8,859 nucleotides of DNA from JAYTUJ01 sp043744615 (GCA_043744615.1 JAYTUJ010000018.1:1-8859); one strand, 5' to 3'; positions 1 through 5,307 are shown, numbered from the stretch's first letter. Notes: generated from the sequence alone by a model not told the origin. Translations and numbers: made by a program.

Positions 1-452
1 ACCGCATATTGCCACTCAATTAATTCGTATGTCATTGCAATCGTGCAAATAAAACAAAGTGATGTAAAGTATGCCCAAAATTTAGTCGAAACAAAGTTTC
101 GACTAATCAAATATTCACATAATGCAAACGCATAAAATCCAACACTAAAATGTCCGACACGGTCAAACATATTTCGTTTAAATCCAAAAAAATTATTAAA
201 CCAATCAAACGGCACTCGTTCAAATGTGTAATAACCACCAATTGTATGCAAAATAGGTAATACACTCATTAAAATATATGCAGTATTTGAAAATCGAATT
301 CCACGAATATATAAAATTGTAATACCAACAACGATTGCTAAGATGGGCATATTTTCGGCATACCAAACGCTTCGATCATAAGGATGAATTCCAAGAGTAA
401 TAAATTCAATAATGTATAAACCTAATAATATGTGGGGAATGTATTTTTTCAT
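1..452 (-). CDS. yjdF: YjdF/DUF2238 family inner-membrane protein (3' end beyond window)
   Basis: The reading frame opens at ATG 452 and runs leftward for 150 codons to the window edge without a stop, so the C-terminus is missing. The translation begins MKKYIPHILLGLYIIEF. It carries the features I associate with DUF2238: AENMPIL near residue 34, an HTIGGYYTFERVPF segment near 71-84, an F-G-x-K-R-N-x-x-D-R-x-G-H-F block near 91-103, and TYELIEW near 141-147. Three or four hydrophobic helices (about 7-22, 37-50, 58-75, 100-115) point to a polytopic membrane protein. The biochemical function of the family is unknown to me. The start is supported by a -10 hexamer (TATTAT) six nucleotides upstream and a -35 (TTGGCA) at 17-bp spacing, which predicts a leaderless transcript. 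There is no Shine-Dalgarno sequence. The gene is divergent from the DEAD-box helicase. Confidence 0.85.
   Translation of the reverse strand, partial: MKKYIPHILLGLYIIEFITLGIHPYDRSVWYAENMPILAIVVGITILYIRGIRFSNTAYILMSVLPILHTIGGYYTFERVPFDWFNNFFGFKRNMFDRVGHFSVGFYAFALCEYLISRNFVSTKFWAYFTSLCFICTIAMTYELIEWQYA
82..106. repeat. Perfect 11-bp inverted repeat inside the yjdF-like gene
   Basis: TTAGTCGAAAC at 82-92 and GTTTCGACTAA at 96-106 are exact reverse complements separated by AAA. The repeat lies within coding sequence (codons for about residues 119-126, ISRNFVST) that joins two hydrophobic stretches. It could form a tight hairpin in either strand, but there is no adjacent T-run, so it is not a classical terminator. 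It may be chance or a protein-binding palindrome. Only the symmetry itself is observed. Confidence 0.7.
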
Positions 453-458
453 ATCTAT

Positions 459-487
459 ATAATAGTATTAAGGCCGTTTCTTGCCAA
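459..487 (-). promoter_or_regulatory. Promoter of the yjdF-like gene, predicted leaderless
   Basis: On the minus strand, TTGGCA (487-482, five of six consensus positions) is followed after 17 bp by TATTAT (464-459), and the ATG begins six nucleotides later at 452. The predicted start of transcription is therefore at, or within a base of, the A of the start codon. The -35 overlaps the -35 of the rightward helicase promoter by five bases, so the two promoters probably compete for RNA polymerase. Confidence 0.65.
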
Positions 488-509
488 AATAATCAGTTCA
501 TGCTATAAT
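481..509 (+). promoter_or_regulatory. Strong extended -10 promoter of the DEAD-box helicase
   Basis: TTGCCA (481-486), a 17-bp spacer, and a perfect TATAAT (504-509) preceded by TG at 501-502 (extended -10 form TGnTATAAT). This is one of the two best sigma-70-type promoters in the window by match to consensus. Transcription should start near 516-517, more than 200 nt before the helicase ATG, unlike the other genes here. Confidence 0.8.
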
Positions 510-516
510 ACTTTTA

Positions 517-727
517 AGTGAATCTCAGAATCGTTGCGCACGCTCATATTGCGATAAGCGCTCAAATATTCTTACGATATTATTATCGTTTTTGGGACGC
601 ACGCAACCTCATTCTTATCGAAGAATATCTCTCATAGAGTTAAGAGGAATTATTACGGTACGGCTTAGACGCCAATACCACACATGCTTTTACTTTTTAA
701 AGGAAAGCATGAAATATTTTTATAGTT
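517..727 (+). promoter_or_regulatory. Long structured 5' leader of the helicase mRNA (possible cis-regulatory RNA or separate small RNA)
   Basis: About 210 nt between the predicted transcription start and the helicase ATG contain many complementary segments: GTTGCG 533-538 with CGCAAC 602-607 closing a domain; a perfect 6-bp hairpin ACGATA/TATCGT (574-579/584-589) inside it; CCTC 607-610 with GAGG 644-647 enclosing a perfect hairpin ATTCTT/AAGAAT (611-616/621-626); GGT/ACC and GGC/GCC pairs around 657-679; and a perfect 8-bp hairpin at 683-711. I do not recognise a known riboswitch, tmRNA, 6S RNA, SRP RNA or RNase P RNA in it. Long structured leaders on DEAD-box helicase mRNAs are known to serve cold-shock or autoregulation in other bacteria. 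That role here is inference. The stretch could instead be an independent small RNA with readthrough into the helicase. Confidence 0.55.
683..711 (+). promoter_or_regulatory. 8-bp hairpin with a Shine-Dalgarno in the loop and an ATG in the stem
   Basis: CATGCTTT (683-690) and AAAGCATG (704-711) pair perfectly around a 13-nt loop. The loop carries AAAGG of a Shine-Dalgarno-like AAAGGA (699-704). The 3' arm contains the ATG at 709-711. Folding would hide that start codon. No T-run follows, so it does not look like a terminator. Confidence 0.55.
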
Positions 728-747
728 ATGTTTCAGAAAAAAATTAG
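709..747 (+). CDS. Putative 12-residue leader peptide overlapping the helicase start
   Basis: ATG 709 follows AAAGGA (699-704) by four nucleotides, the only convincing Shine-Dalgarno/ATG pair I noticed in the window. The frame encodes MKYFYSYVSEKN and stops at TAG 745-747, 17-19 nt past the helicase ATG at 728 and in another frame. Three tyrosines and two phenylalanines occur in 12 residues. It could be a regulatory upstream ORF coupling or blocking helicase translation, or a chance ORF. A second small frame, 684-725 (14 codons including the stop, no Shine-Dalgarno), ends two nucleotides before the helicase ATG. Neither is proven. Confidence 0.3.
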   Translation: MKYFYSYVSEKN

Positions 748-2347
748 CGAAGGATCTAGTTCAGGTGCTCCTCGAGCTCCACGATCAGGTTCTTCTTCAA
801 GTTCAAGAGGATACTCAAGTAAACCTCGAGTAGGTGGTTCATCATCATTTGGAACACGCCCTCGAACATCAGGTGGATACGCAGGAAGTTCTCCTCGATC
901 TACTTCTGGTTCTTCATCGTATGCGGCTCGCTCAGCAAGTGCGGGATCTTCATATTCAAGTGCTCCACGAACAAGTAGTTCATCAAGTTCATCATTTGGA
1001 ACTCGACCACGAACATCAAGTAGTTCATCTTTTTCAGGTGGCTCAAGTAGTGGAGGATACCGAGGAGGTTCAAGTTCTTATTCAAGCGGAAGTCGAAGTG
1101 GAAGTTCATCATCATTTGGAACTCGACCACGAACATCAGGCGGTTCATCATACCGAGGAGGCTCATCTTCTCGAGGTGGTTTTGGTGGTGGACGAAGTGG
1201 TGGTGGCAACAGAGGCGGTGGACGACGAGGTTTTAAAGAAGCAAAATTTGATACTTCAATGTTTATTAGTAAAGCGGTTATCACCGAAGAGGTGGTTCAC
1301 TTTATTCCTGAACACATGTTCACCGATTTCAACATTGCTGAAAGTCTTAAAAAAACTATTGTTGCAAAAGGATATTCTGCACCGACTCCAATTCAAGATA
1401 GAGTTATTCCTCATATCATAAACGGACAAGACGTTGTTGGTATTGCAAATACAGGTACTGGAAAAACTGCTGCATTTTTAATTCCTTTGATTAACAAAGT
1501 TATTTTAAATCCAAAAGAGCAAGTATTAATTATGGTTCCTACTCGAGAACTTGCGATTCAAATTGAAGAAGAATTGCACGGTCTTGTAAAAGGAATGAAA
1601 ATTTATTCTGTGTGTTGTGTTGGTGGAGCGAATATTCGACCACAAATGCAAGCGCTTCGATATCACAATAACTTTGTGATCGGAACACCAGGACGACTTA
1701 AAGATTTACTTGAACGAAAATATATTAATCTTGCAAACTTTAAATCAGTAGTTCTTGATGAAGCTGACCGAATGCTTGATATGGGATTCATCGGAGATAT
1801 GAAATACATGATGGCATTAATGCCAAAAGATCGACACACACTATTTTTCTCAGCAACAATGTCACGAGAAATTGAAGTGTTGATTAAAGATTTCTTAAAT
1901 GAACCAGTTTCTATTTCAGTTAAAACACAAGATACATCTAAAAACGTAGATCAAGATGTTATTCGAGTTAAAGCAGGAGATGTTCGAATCGAATTATTAC
2001 ACGATCTTTTGATTAAACCAGAATGTACAAAAGTACTTATCTTCGGACGAACAAAACATGGAGTTGAAAAACTTTCTAATGAATTAATTAGAAAGGGAAT
2101 CAAAGCCGACTCAATTCACGGAGACAAAAACCATGCACGACGACAACGAGCGCTTAAAGCATTTAAAGAACATCAATTACAAGTTCTTGTTGCTACCGAC
2201 GTTGCGGCACGAGGTCTTGATATTTCAGGAGTTTCTCACGTAATTAACTACGAACTTCCTGCAACCTACGATGATTATATTCACCGAATCGGACGAACAG
2301 GACGAGGAGGAAAACATGGAAAGGCTTTGACGTTTGTTAACGCATAA
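728..2347 (+). CDS. DEAD-box ATP-dependent RNA helicase with a long Ser/Gly/Arg-rich N-terminal tail
   Basis: The 539-residue protein unwinds or remodels RNA using ATP and probably acts in ribosome assembly or mRNA turnover. Residues 1-170 are low complexity, dominated by Ser, Gly and Arg, with three copies of FGTRPRTS (41-48, 90-97, 130-137) and an RGG/GGG-rich end (144-168). The helicase core is complete: Q motif (GYSAPTPIQ, 215-223), motif I (ANTGTGKT, 240-247), Ia (PTRELAIQ), Ib (TPGRL), II (LDEAD, 343-347), III (SAT, 375-377), IV (LIFGRTK), V (ATDVAARGLDI, 489-499) and VI (HRIGRTGRGG, 519-528). The protein ends only 11 residues after motif VI, so the disordered RNA-binding tail usual at the C-terminus sits at the N-terminus instead. 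ATG 728 has no Shine-Dalgarno. The tail sequence starts straight after it and no in-frame alternative upstream looks better. Arg is mostly CGA, as in the ribosomal protein genes, suggesting high expression. Confidence 0.95.
   Translation: MFQKKISEGSSSGAPRAPRSGSSSSSRGYSSKPRVGGSSSFGTRPRTSGGYAGSSPRSTSGSSSYAARSASAGSSYSSAPRTSSSSSSSFGTRPRTSSSSSFSGGSSSGGYRGGSSSYSSGSRSGSSSSFGTRPRTSGGSSYRGGSSSRGGFGGGRSGGGNRGGGRRGFKEAKFDTSMFISKAVITEEVVHFIPEHMFTDFNIAESLKKTIVAKGYSAPTPIQDRVIPHIINGQDVVGIANTGTGKTAAFLIPLINKVILNPKEQVLIMVPTRELAIQIEEELHGLVKGMKIYSVCCVGGANIRPQMQALRYHNNFVIGTPGRLKDLLERKYINLANFKSVVLDEADRMLDMGFIGDMKYMMALMPKDRHTLFFSATMSREIEVLIKDFLNEPVSISVKTQDTSKNVDQDVIRVKAGDVRIELLHDLLIKPECTKVLIFGRTKHGVEKLSNELIRKGIKADSIHGDKNHARRQRALKAFKEHQLQVLVATDVAARGLDISGVSHVINYELPATYDDYIHRIGRTGRGGKHGKALTFVNA
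842..1138 (+). repeat. Three copies of a 30-bp coding repeat in the helicase tail
   Basis: Thirty-base units at 842-871, 989-1018 and 1109-1138 each encode SSFGTRPRTS. The second and third copies are identical at the DNA level. The first differs at three positions, all synonymous third-codon bases (Thr, Arg and Pro codons). The spacing is unequal (117 and 90 bases between copies). The pattern suggests internal duplication, with the peptide conserved while the bases drift. Confidence 0.85.
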
Positions 2348-2356
2348 AGATATACT
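2327..2356 (+). promoter_or_regulatory. Predicted leaderless promoter of the DUF817 gene
   Basis: TTGACG (2327-2332, five of six consensus positions) lies inside the last codons of the helicase gene. After 18 bp comes TATACT (2351-2356), and the ATG follows six nucleotides later at 2363. Transcription would begin at or next to the start codon. No Shine-Dalgarno is present. Confidence 0.65.
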
Positions 2357-2362
2357 CTATAA

Positions 2363-3142
2363 ATGAGTGTTTCTAAGTTTCTAACCGAGATATATCATTT
2401 TACAATAAAAGAAGCCCGAGCAAGTTTATTTGCAGGGCTTTTTTTATGTCTATTACTCGTATCAAATTATATTCATATTGATGGAATATATCGTTACGAC
2501 ATGTTATTTGTTTCTGCAGTAGCGATACAAATACTTCTACTCGTCTTCAAACTTGAAACACGGCAAGAAGCAAAAGTTATTTTTCTATTTCACATCATCG
2601 GTCTTATTCTTGAAATATATAAAACAAATCCCGCGATAGGTTCGTGGTCATATCCTGAAGCAGGGTATTTAAAAATTATGAACGTTCCATTATACAGTGG
2701 TTTTATGTATTCTTCGATCGGTAGTTATATTACACAAGCATGGAGATTTTTAAAATTAAGATTAATTAATCCGCCAAAATATACATACAGTGTTTTGTTG
2801 TGTGTGCTAATTTATTTAAACTTTTTTACAAATCATTTTATAAAAGATTTTCGAGATATCTTGATGTGTTTAATTGCTGTTCTGTATTTTAGAACATGGG
2901 TTTGTTTTACTCCTCATAAAACTGAATTTAAAATGCCGTTACTTCTTGGTTTTGGTCTAACTGCATTTTTTGTATGGATTGCAGAAAATATCGGAACGTT
3001 TACTGGTGCATGGAAATATCCTAATCAAATTCATGAATGGAATGTTGTCTCTTTTCAAAAAATTACTTCATGGTTTTTGATGATAATAATAAGTTTTATT
3101 ATAGTTTCTTATATTAAACACAGAAGAGAATCTGTTTTATAA
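2363..3142 (+). CDS. DUF817 family integral membrane protein
   Basis: The 259-residue polytopic membrane protein has the conserved features of DUF817 as I know them: KEARASLFAG near 16-25, YRYD near 43-46, LETRQEAKVIFLFHIIGLILEIYKT around 64-88, GSWSYPE (93-99), SGFMYSSIGSYITQAWR (122-138), FFTNHFI (154-160), RTWVCFTP (177-184), WIAENIGTFTGAWKYPNQ (205-222) and a final hydrophobic helix with SWFLM. Roughly seven hydrophobic segments are visible. No enzymatic activity is established for the family that I know of. Conserved aromatic, Asn, Glu and His residues in the membrane segments suggest a functional pocket. The start at ATG 2363, 15 bases after the helicase stop, matches the family N-terminus. 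An intrinsic terminator-like hairpin lies within codons 17-28. Confidence 0.85.
   Translation: MSVSKFLTEIYHFTIKEARASLFAGLFLCLLLVSNYIHIDGIYRYDMLFVSAVAIQILLLVFKLETRQEAKVIFLFHIIGLILEIYKTNPAIGSWSYPEAGYLKIMNVPLYSGFMYSSIGSYITQAWRFLKLRLINPPKYTYSVLLCVLIYLNFFTNHFIKDFRDILMCLIAVLYFRTWVCFTPHKTEFKMPLLLGFGLTAFFVWIAENIGTFTGAWKYPNQIHEWNVVSFQKITSWFLMIIISFIIVSYIKHRRESVL
2412..2445 (+). terminator. Terminator-like hairpin embedded in the DUF817 coding region, probably ending helicase mRNA
   Basis: AAGCCC (2412-2417) pairs with GGGCTT (2435-2440). An inner GCAA (2420-2423) pairs with TTGC (2430-2433) around a six-base loop. The 3' arm runs into a stretch of seven T residues (2439-2445). This is the form of a Rho-independent terminator. 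It sits about 65-100 bases past the helicase stop, but inside codons 17-28 of the DUF817 gene. It would therefore terminate or attenuate transcripts from both promoters. Confidence 0.6.
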
Positions 3143-3146
3143 GATT

Positions 3147-3175
3147 TATACAGAAGGGGAAATACGTAGTAGAAT
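3147..3175 (+). promoter_or_regulatory. Predicted leaderless promoter of the VOC-family gene
   Basis: TATACA (3147-3152, four of six matches to TTGACA), 17 bp, then TAGAAT (3170-3175, five of six), with the ATG six nucleotides later at 3182. A purine-rich GAAGGGGA at 3153-3160 is more than 20 nt from the ATG, too far to act as its ribosome-binding site. Confidence 0.5.
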
Positions 3176-3181
3176 ATAAAC

Positions 3182-3538
3182 ATGATAAAAGACATTGCAT
3201 TCACTGGTTATCCAGTAACAGATATTACAAAAGCACGAGCGTTTTATGAGGGTGTATTAGGGTTGGTTCCAGATCCTGCATTTGCAGGGTCTTCTTCATG
3301 GGTAGAATATTCTGTCGGCTCAAACACTTTTTCTATTGGCTGTATGGACAGTTGGAAACCTTCAAAAGACGGTCCCTCAATTGCATTTGAAGTTGATGAT
3401 ATGGCAAAAATGGTTGAAACATTAAAAGCGCATAATATTGGGATTGAAATGGGTCCACTGGATTTTCCAACATGTAATATGCTCATGATTCGAGATGTTG
3501 ATGGAAACTTAATTACAATTCATCACCGAAAAAGTTAA
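3182..3538 (+). CDS. VOC superfamily (glyoxalase/bleomycin-resistance fold) protein
   Basis: The 118-residue single-domain protein has the usual VOC layout. A beta strand with FTGYPVTD (7-14) leads into the helix KARAFYEGVLGLV (17-29). Then come SWVEYSVGSNTFSIG (39-53), the second-module strand SIAFEVDDMAKMVETLKAHN (66-85) and MLMIRDVDGNLITIHH (100-115). VOC proteins usually work as dimers, binding a metal and a small substrate. Here the usual first metal ligand (His near residue 7-8) is Phe-Thr, and the usual His before AFEVDD is Ser66. Only Glu42 and a C-terminal His pair could act as ligands, so the canonical glyoxalase metal site appears lost. The substrate cannot be inferred. The next gene starts 14 bases downstream, suggesting co-transcription. 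Confidence 0.85.
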   Translation: MIKDIAFTGYPVTDITKARAFYEGVLGLVPDPAFAGSSSWVEYSVGSNTFSIGCMDSWKPSKDGPSIAFEVDDMAKMVETLKAHNIGIEMGPLDFPTCNMLMIRDVDGNLITIHHRKS

Positions 3539-3552
3539 TTCAGTATAAATAT

Positions 3553-4434
3553 ATGCCTCAAGATTTTTTTCGACAACGACACCATGAAAATTTAGATCAT
3601 TTTGGTTCTGATGAAGTGCGTGAGTGGGAAAAATTACCAGAGGTTTTTGAAAAGGCTCAGGAATACTTAGAAAAAAGAAGAATTAATCCATTAGATTTTA
3701 ATCATCCTCCGTATTCTGAGGATTCTATAAAAAAAGATATTCAAAGAGCTCGTGAAATGGAGATTGGTTTTGAGCATCAAATGAGGAAATCTCCAGAAGA
3801 TAAAAAACGAAAACAAATGTCCGTTGTTCTCGAAGCATCATTTTATCGAGGAATTAATGAACATGCATGGCTTGGAAAAGATGCAAAAAGTGTTGTTGCA
3901 AGTAAATATGATGATTATGTAAACCATACAGACGCGATTGTTCAAATAAAAAATGAGCTCGGCATGTCATCAAACGTAGCGCTTGGTATTGATGTTTCGT
4001 TTTCATCAAAACATGTTGGTGATGCAATTTCTAAAATAGCGGATGCAATACGAAATAATAAACTAAACGAAGTCAGGTATTTTAAATCACCAGACGGAGC
4101 TTTTCAAGGACAGTTAGAACACGCACCCCGAATTGTGTTGGGTGCCGATATTACGACACTTCATTCACTTGTCGAACAACTCGGTATGGGCAATAATCAA
4201 TTTTTAGAGCGTCACTGGTTACAATATCAATCACTTCAAATTGCAAAAACTCAATGTGAAATTTTTGAAAAAATTGCACGAAACCGTAGTCAAAGAATAG
4301 TTGTAGATCAATACGGGCAACTCGCTTTGTTTTTTGGAAGAACACTTGATGCTGCAAAAAAGACAGCACCTTACGCAGTCGGTGAAAAAGATAATTTTTT
4401 TGAGGCTGTTGAAAAGGGTTTAGCCAGCGCATAA
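3553..4434 (+). CDS. Conserved hypothetical protein of CPR type, possible nuclease-like core (uncertain)
   Basis: This 293-residue soluble protein is not one I can name. Residues 1-90 are charged and helical. A more conserved-looking centre (91-200) contains VVLEASFYRG (91-100), SKYDDYVNHTDAIVQIK (117-133), ALGIDVSFSSK (143-153), EVRYFKSP (173-180) and APRIVLGAD (191-199). The order Glu94, Asp120-Asp121, Asp127, Asp147 and nearby lysines on predicted strands vaguely recalls PD-(D/E)XK nuclease folds, and I recall similar proteins in Parcubacteria, but this is inference only. The C-terminal third (220-290) is helical. There are no membrane segments or signal peptide. Arg codons are mixed (CGA, CGT, AGA, AGG), unlike the ribosomal genes. 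ATG 3553 has no Shine-Dalgarno. The gene lies 14 bases after the VOC gene and 4 bases before the next small gene, so an operon is likely. Confidence 0.75.
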   Translation: MPQDFFRQRHHENLDHFGSDEVREWEKLPEVFEKAQEYLEKRRINPLDFNHPPYSEDSIKKDIQRAREMEIGFEHQMRKSPEDKKRKQMSVVLEASFYRGINEHAWLGKDAKSVVASKYDDYVNHTDAIVQIKNELGMSSNVALGIDVSFSSKHVGDAISKIADAIRNNKLNEVRYFKSPDGAFQGQLEHAPRIVLGADITTLHSLVEQLGMGNNQFLERHWLQYQSLQIAKTQCEIFEKIARNRSQRIVVDQYGQLALFFGRTLDAAKKTAPYAVGEKDNFFEAVEKGLASA

Positions 4435-4438
4435 CCCA

Positions 4439-4585
4439 ATGGCAAAAAAAGACATACTTTATTTATTAATCGCTGTACTTATTGCTTCTTATGCATTTTT
4501 ATTTATACAACACAAAAAAACTGAACTCGATAACTTTGATACTAACTCTCGATTTGAACTTATCAATACAAAAAATCTACGGTAA
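4439..4585 (+). CDS. Small single-pass membrane protein, 48 residues, unknown function
   Basis: ATG 4439 begins four bases after the stop of the preceding gene. The frame encodes a 48-residue protein starting MAKKDILYLLIAVLIASY, ending at TAA 4583-4585. Lys3-Lys4 precede a hydrophobic helix (about residues 6-23). A polar, charged tail follows (HKKTELDNFDTNSRFELINTK). This layout suggests an N-in membrane anchor with a short external tail, resembling the anchor peptides often encoded at operon ends. The tight spacing and absence of a promoter suggest co-transcription with the hypothetical protein upstream. The stop is only four bases from the convergent rsmG stop. I do not recognise the family. 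Overlooked short coding status is possible but the hydropathy is convincing. Confidence 0.6.
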   Translation: MAKKDILYLLIAVLIASYAFLFIQHKKTELDNFDTNSRFELINTKNLR

Positions 4586-4589
4586 TTTT

Positions 4590-5288
4590 TTATAAAGGTT
4601 TTTTTAACAACAAGCTTGTTTCGCGTGGATATTCTGTAGGAGTAGAAAAAAATTTTTTAATTAAAAGTATAGAATGATTTTCTAAACCAGTAATTTCGAT
4701 TGGATTAATTGAGTCCATGTTTCCACCAAGAATTTTTAATGCGTTTTCTCCTTTGTTTATTTCTTCTTCACTATTTAATTTTTGAAATAAACAGACCCCA
4801 TCAATTTTTGTAAGTGGAAGTGTGTACTCAAGAAGGGTAGGTAAAAATGCAACGGCTCGTGCAGTAACGACATCAAATTTTTCGCGCAGACCTCCTTTTG
4901 TCACTGCGTCTTCGGCTCGTCCGTGTAATGCTTTTACATTTTTTAAATCTAATCTTTTTGCAACATCATTTAAAAAATCAATTTTCTTACCCACTGAATC
5001 TAAAAGACTAACAGAAATATCTGGTCGCATGATTGCAATGATCATTCCCGGAAACCCTGCACCCGAACCAACATCAATCAATGTTTTTGTTTTTTCAGGT
5101 ATGTAGGCAAGACAAGTTAATGAATCAACAAAGTGTTTTAATATAACAGCGTCTTTTTCTTTTATTGCTGTCAGATTTGTGTGAGTAGTCCATTCTTCCA
5201 GAGTCTTATAATAGAGCTCAAATTGCTCTAATTGCTTAGGCGAAAAGGTGATATTGAGTTGTGTTTGAAATTGCAGTAATTCTTTCAT
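4590..5288 (-). CDS. rsmG: 16S rRNA (guanine-527-N7)-methyltransferase RsmG
   Basis: The 232-residue class I SAM-dependent methyltransferase modifies G527 of 16S rRNA in the small-subunit decoding region, a position tied to streptomycin sensitivity in other bacteria. Hallmarks are all visible: TNLTAI (37-42), HFVDSL (52-57), the SAM-binding loop DVGSGAGFPG (72-81), the acidic end of strand 2 with LLDS (95-98), HGRAED (122-127), FDVVTARAVA (138-147) and the C-terminal YPRETSLLLKKPL that corresponds to the family's YPR...KKPL ending. The length is normal, so the gene appears intact. Start ATG 5288 has no Shine-Dalgarno but a perfect TATAAT seven bases upstream, predicting a leaderless mRNA. It is divergent from the membrane protein at 5308 with only 19 bases between starts, and convergent with the small gene ending at 4585. 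Confidence 0.97.
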   Translation of the reverse strand: MKELLQFQTQLNITFSPKQLEQFELYYKTLEEWTTHTNLTAIKEKDAVILKHFVDSLTCLAYIPEKTKTLIDVGSGAGFPGMIIAIMRPDISVSLLDSVGKKIDFLNDVAKRLDLKNVKALHGRAEDAVTKGGLREKFDVVTARAVAFLPTLLEYTLPLTKIDGVCLFQKLNSEEEINKGENALKILGGNMDSINPIEITGLENHSILLIKKFFSTPTEYPRETSLLLKKPL

Positions 5289-5301
5289 AAATGTTATTAT
5301 A
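5271..5301. promoter_or_regulatory. Bidirectional promoter with one symmetric -10 element for rsmG and the 5308 gene
   Basis: The seven bases TATTATA at 5295-5301 read as TATTAT on the plus strand (5295-5300) and as a perfect TATAAT on the minus strand (5301-5296). Each hexamer ends exactly seven bases from the ATG of its gene (5308 plus, 5288 minus). On the plus strand TG at 5292-5293 makes an extended -10, and a weak TTGCAG lies at 5271-5276 (18-bp spacing). No good minus-strand -35 is seen. Both transcripts would be leaderless. Confidence 0.6.
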
Positions 5302-5307
5302 GCGTAT

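Noticed and set aside
517..727. Leader as tmRNA, SRP RNA, 6S RNA, RNase P RNA or a tRNA.
   Set aside because: None of the diagnostic sequences (tRNA T-arm GTTCGA, SRP GGAAGCAG-type loop, tmRNA ends) were found. Kept only as an unclassified structured leader.
900..1284. Minus-strand open frames opposite the helicase tail (Met/Phe/Leu-rich, and Pro-rich).
   Set aside because: Antisense of low-complexity coding sequence. Compositional artefacts with no start signals.
834..1421. A 195-codon open frame in the +1-shifted frame of the helicase tail, rich in His, Leu, Val and Glu.
   Set aside because: It is a shadow of the repetitive tail codons (TCA, GGA, CGA lack stops when shifted) and has no promoter, ribosome site or family resemblance.
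3153..3160. GAAGGGGA as a Shine-Dalgarno for the VOC gene.
   Set aside because: It is 21 bases from the ATG, too far, and a leaderless -10 lies between.
4151..4432. Minus-strand open frame opposite the end of the 293-residue gene.
   Set aside because: Codon content and hydropathy look like an antisense shadow, and the plus-strand gene is better supported by operon spacing.
4609..4620. Perfect 12-bp palindrome AACAAGCTTGTT near the convergent gene ends.
   Set aside because: It lies inside rsmG, has no loop, and has no T-run on the correct side for either strand, so it is not a convincing terminator.
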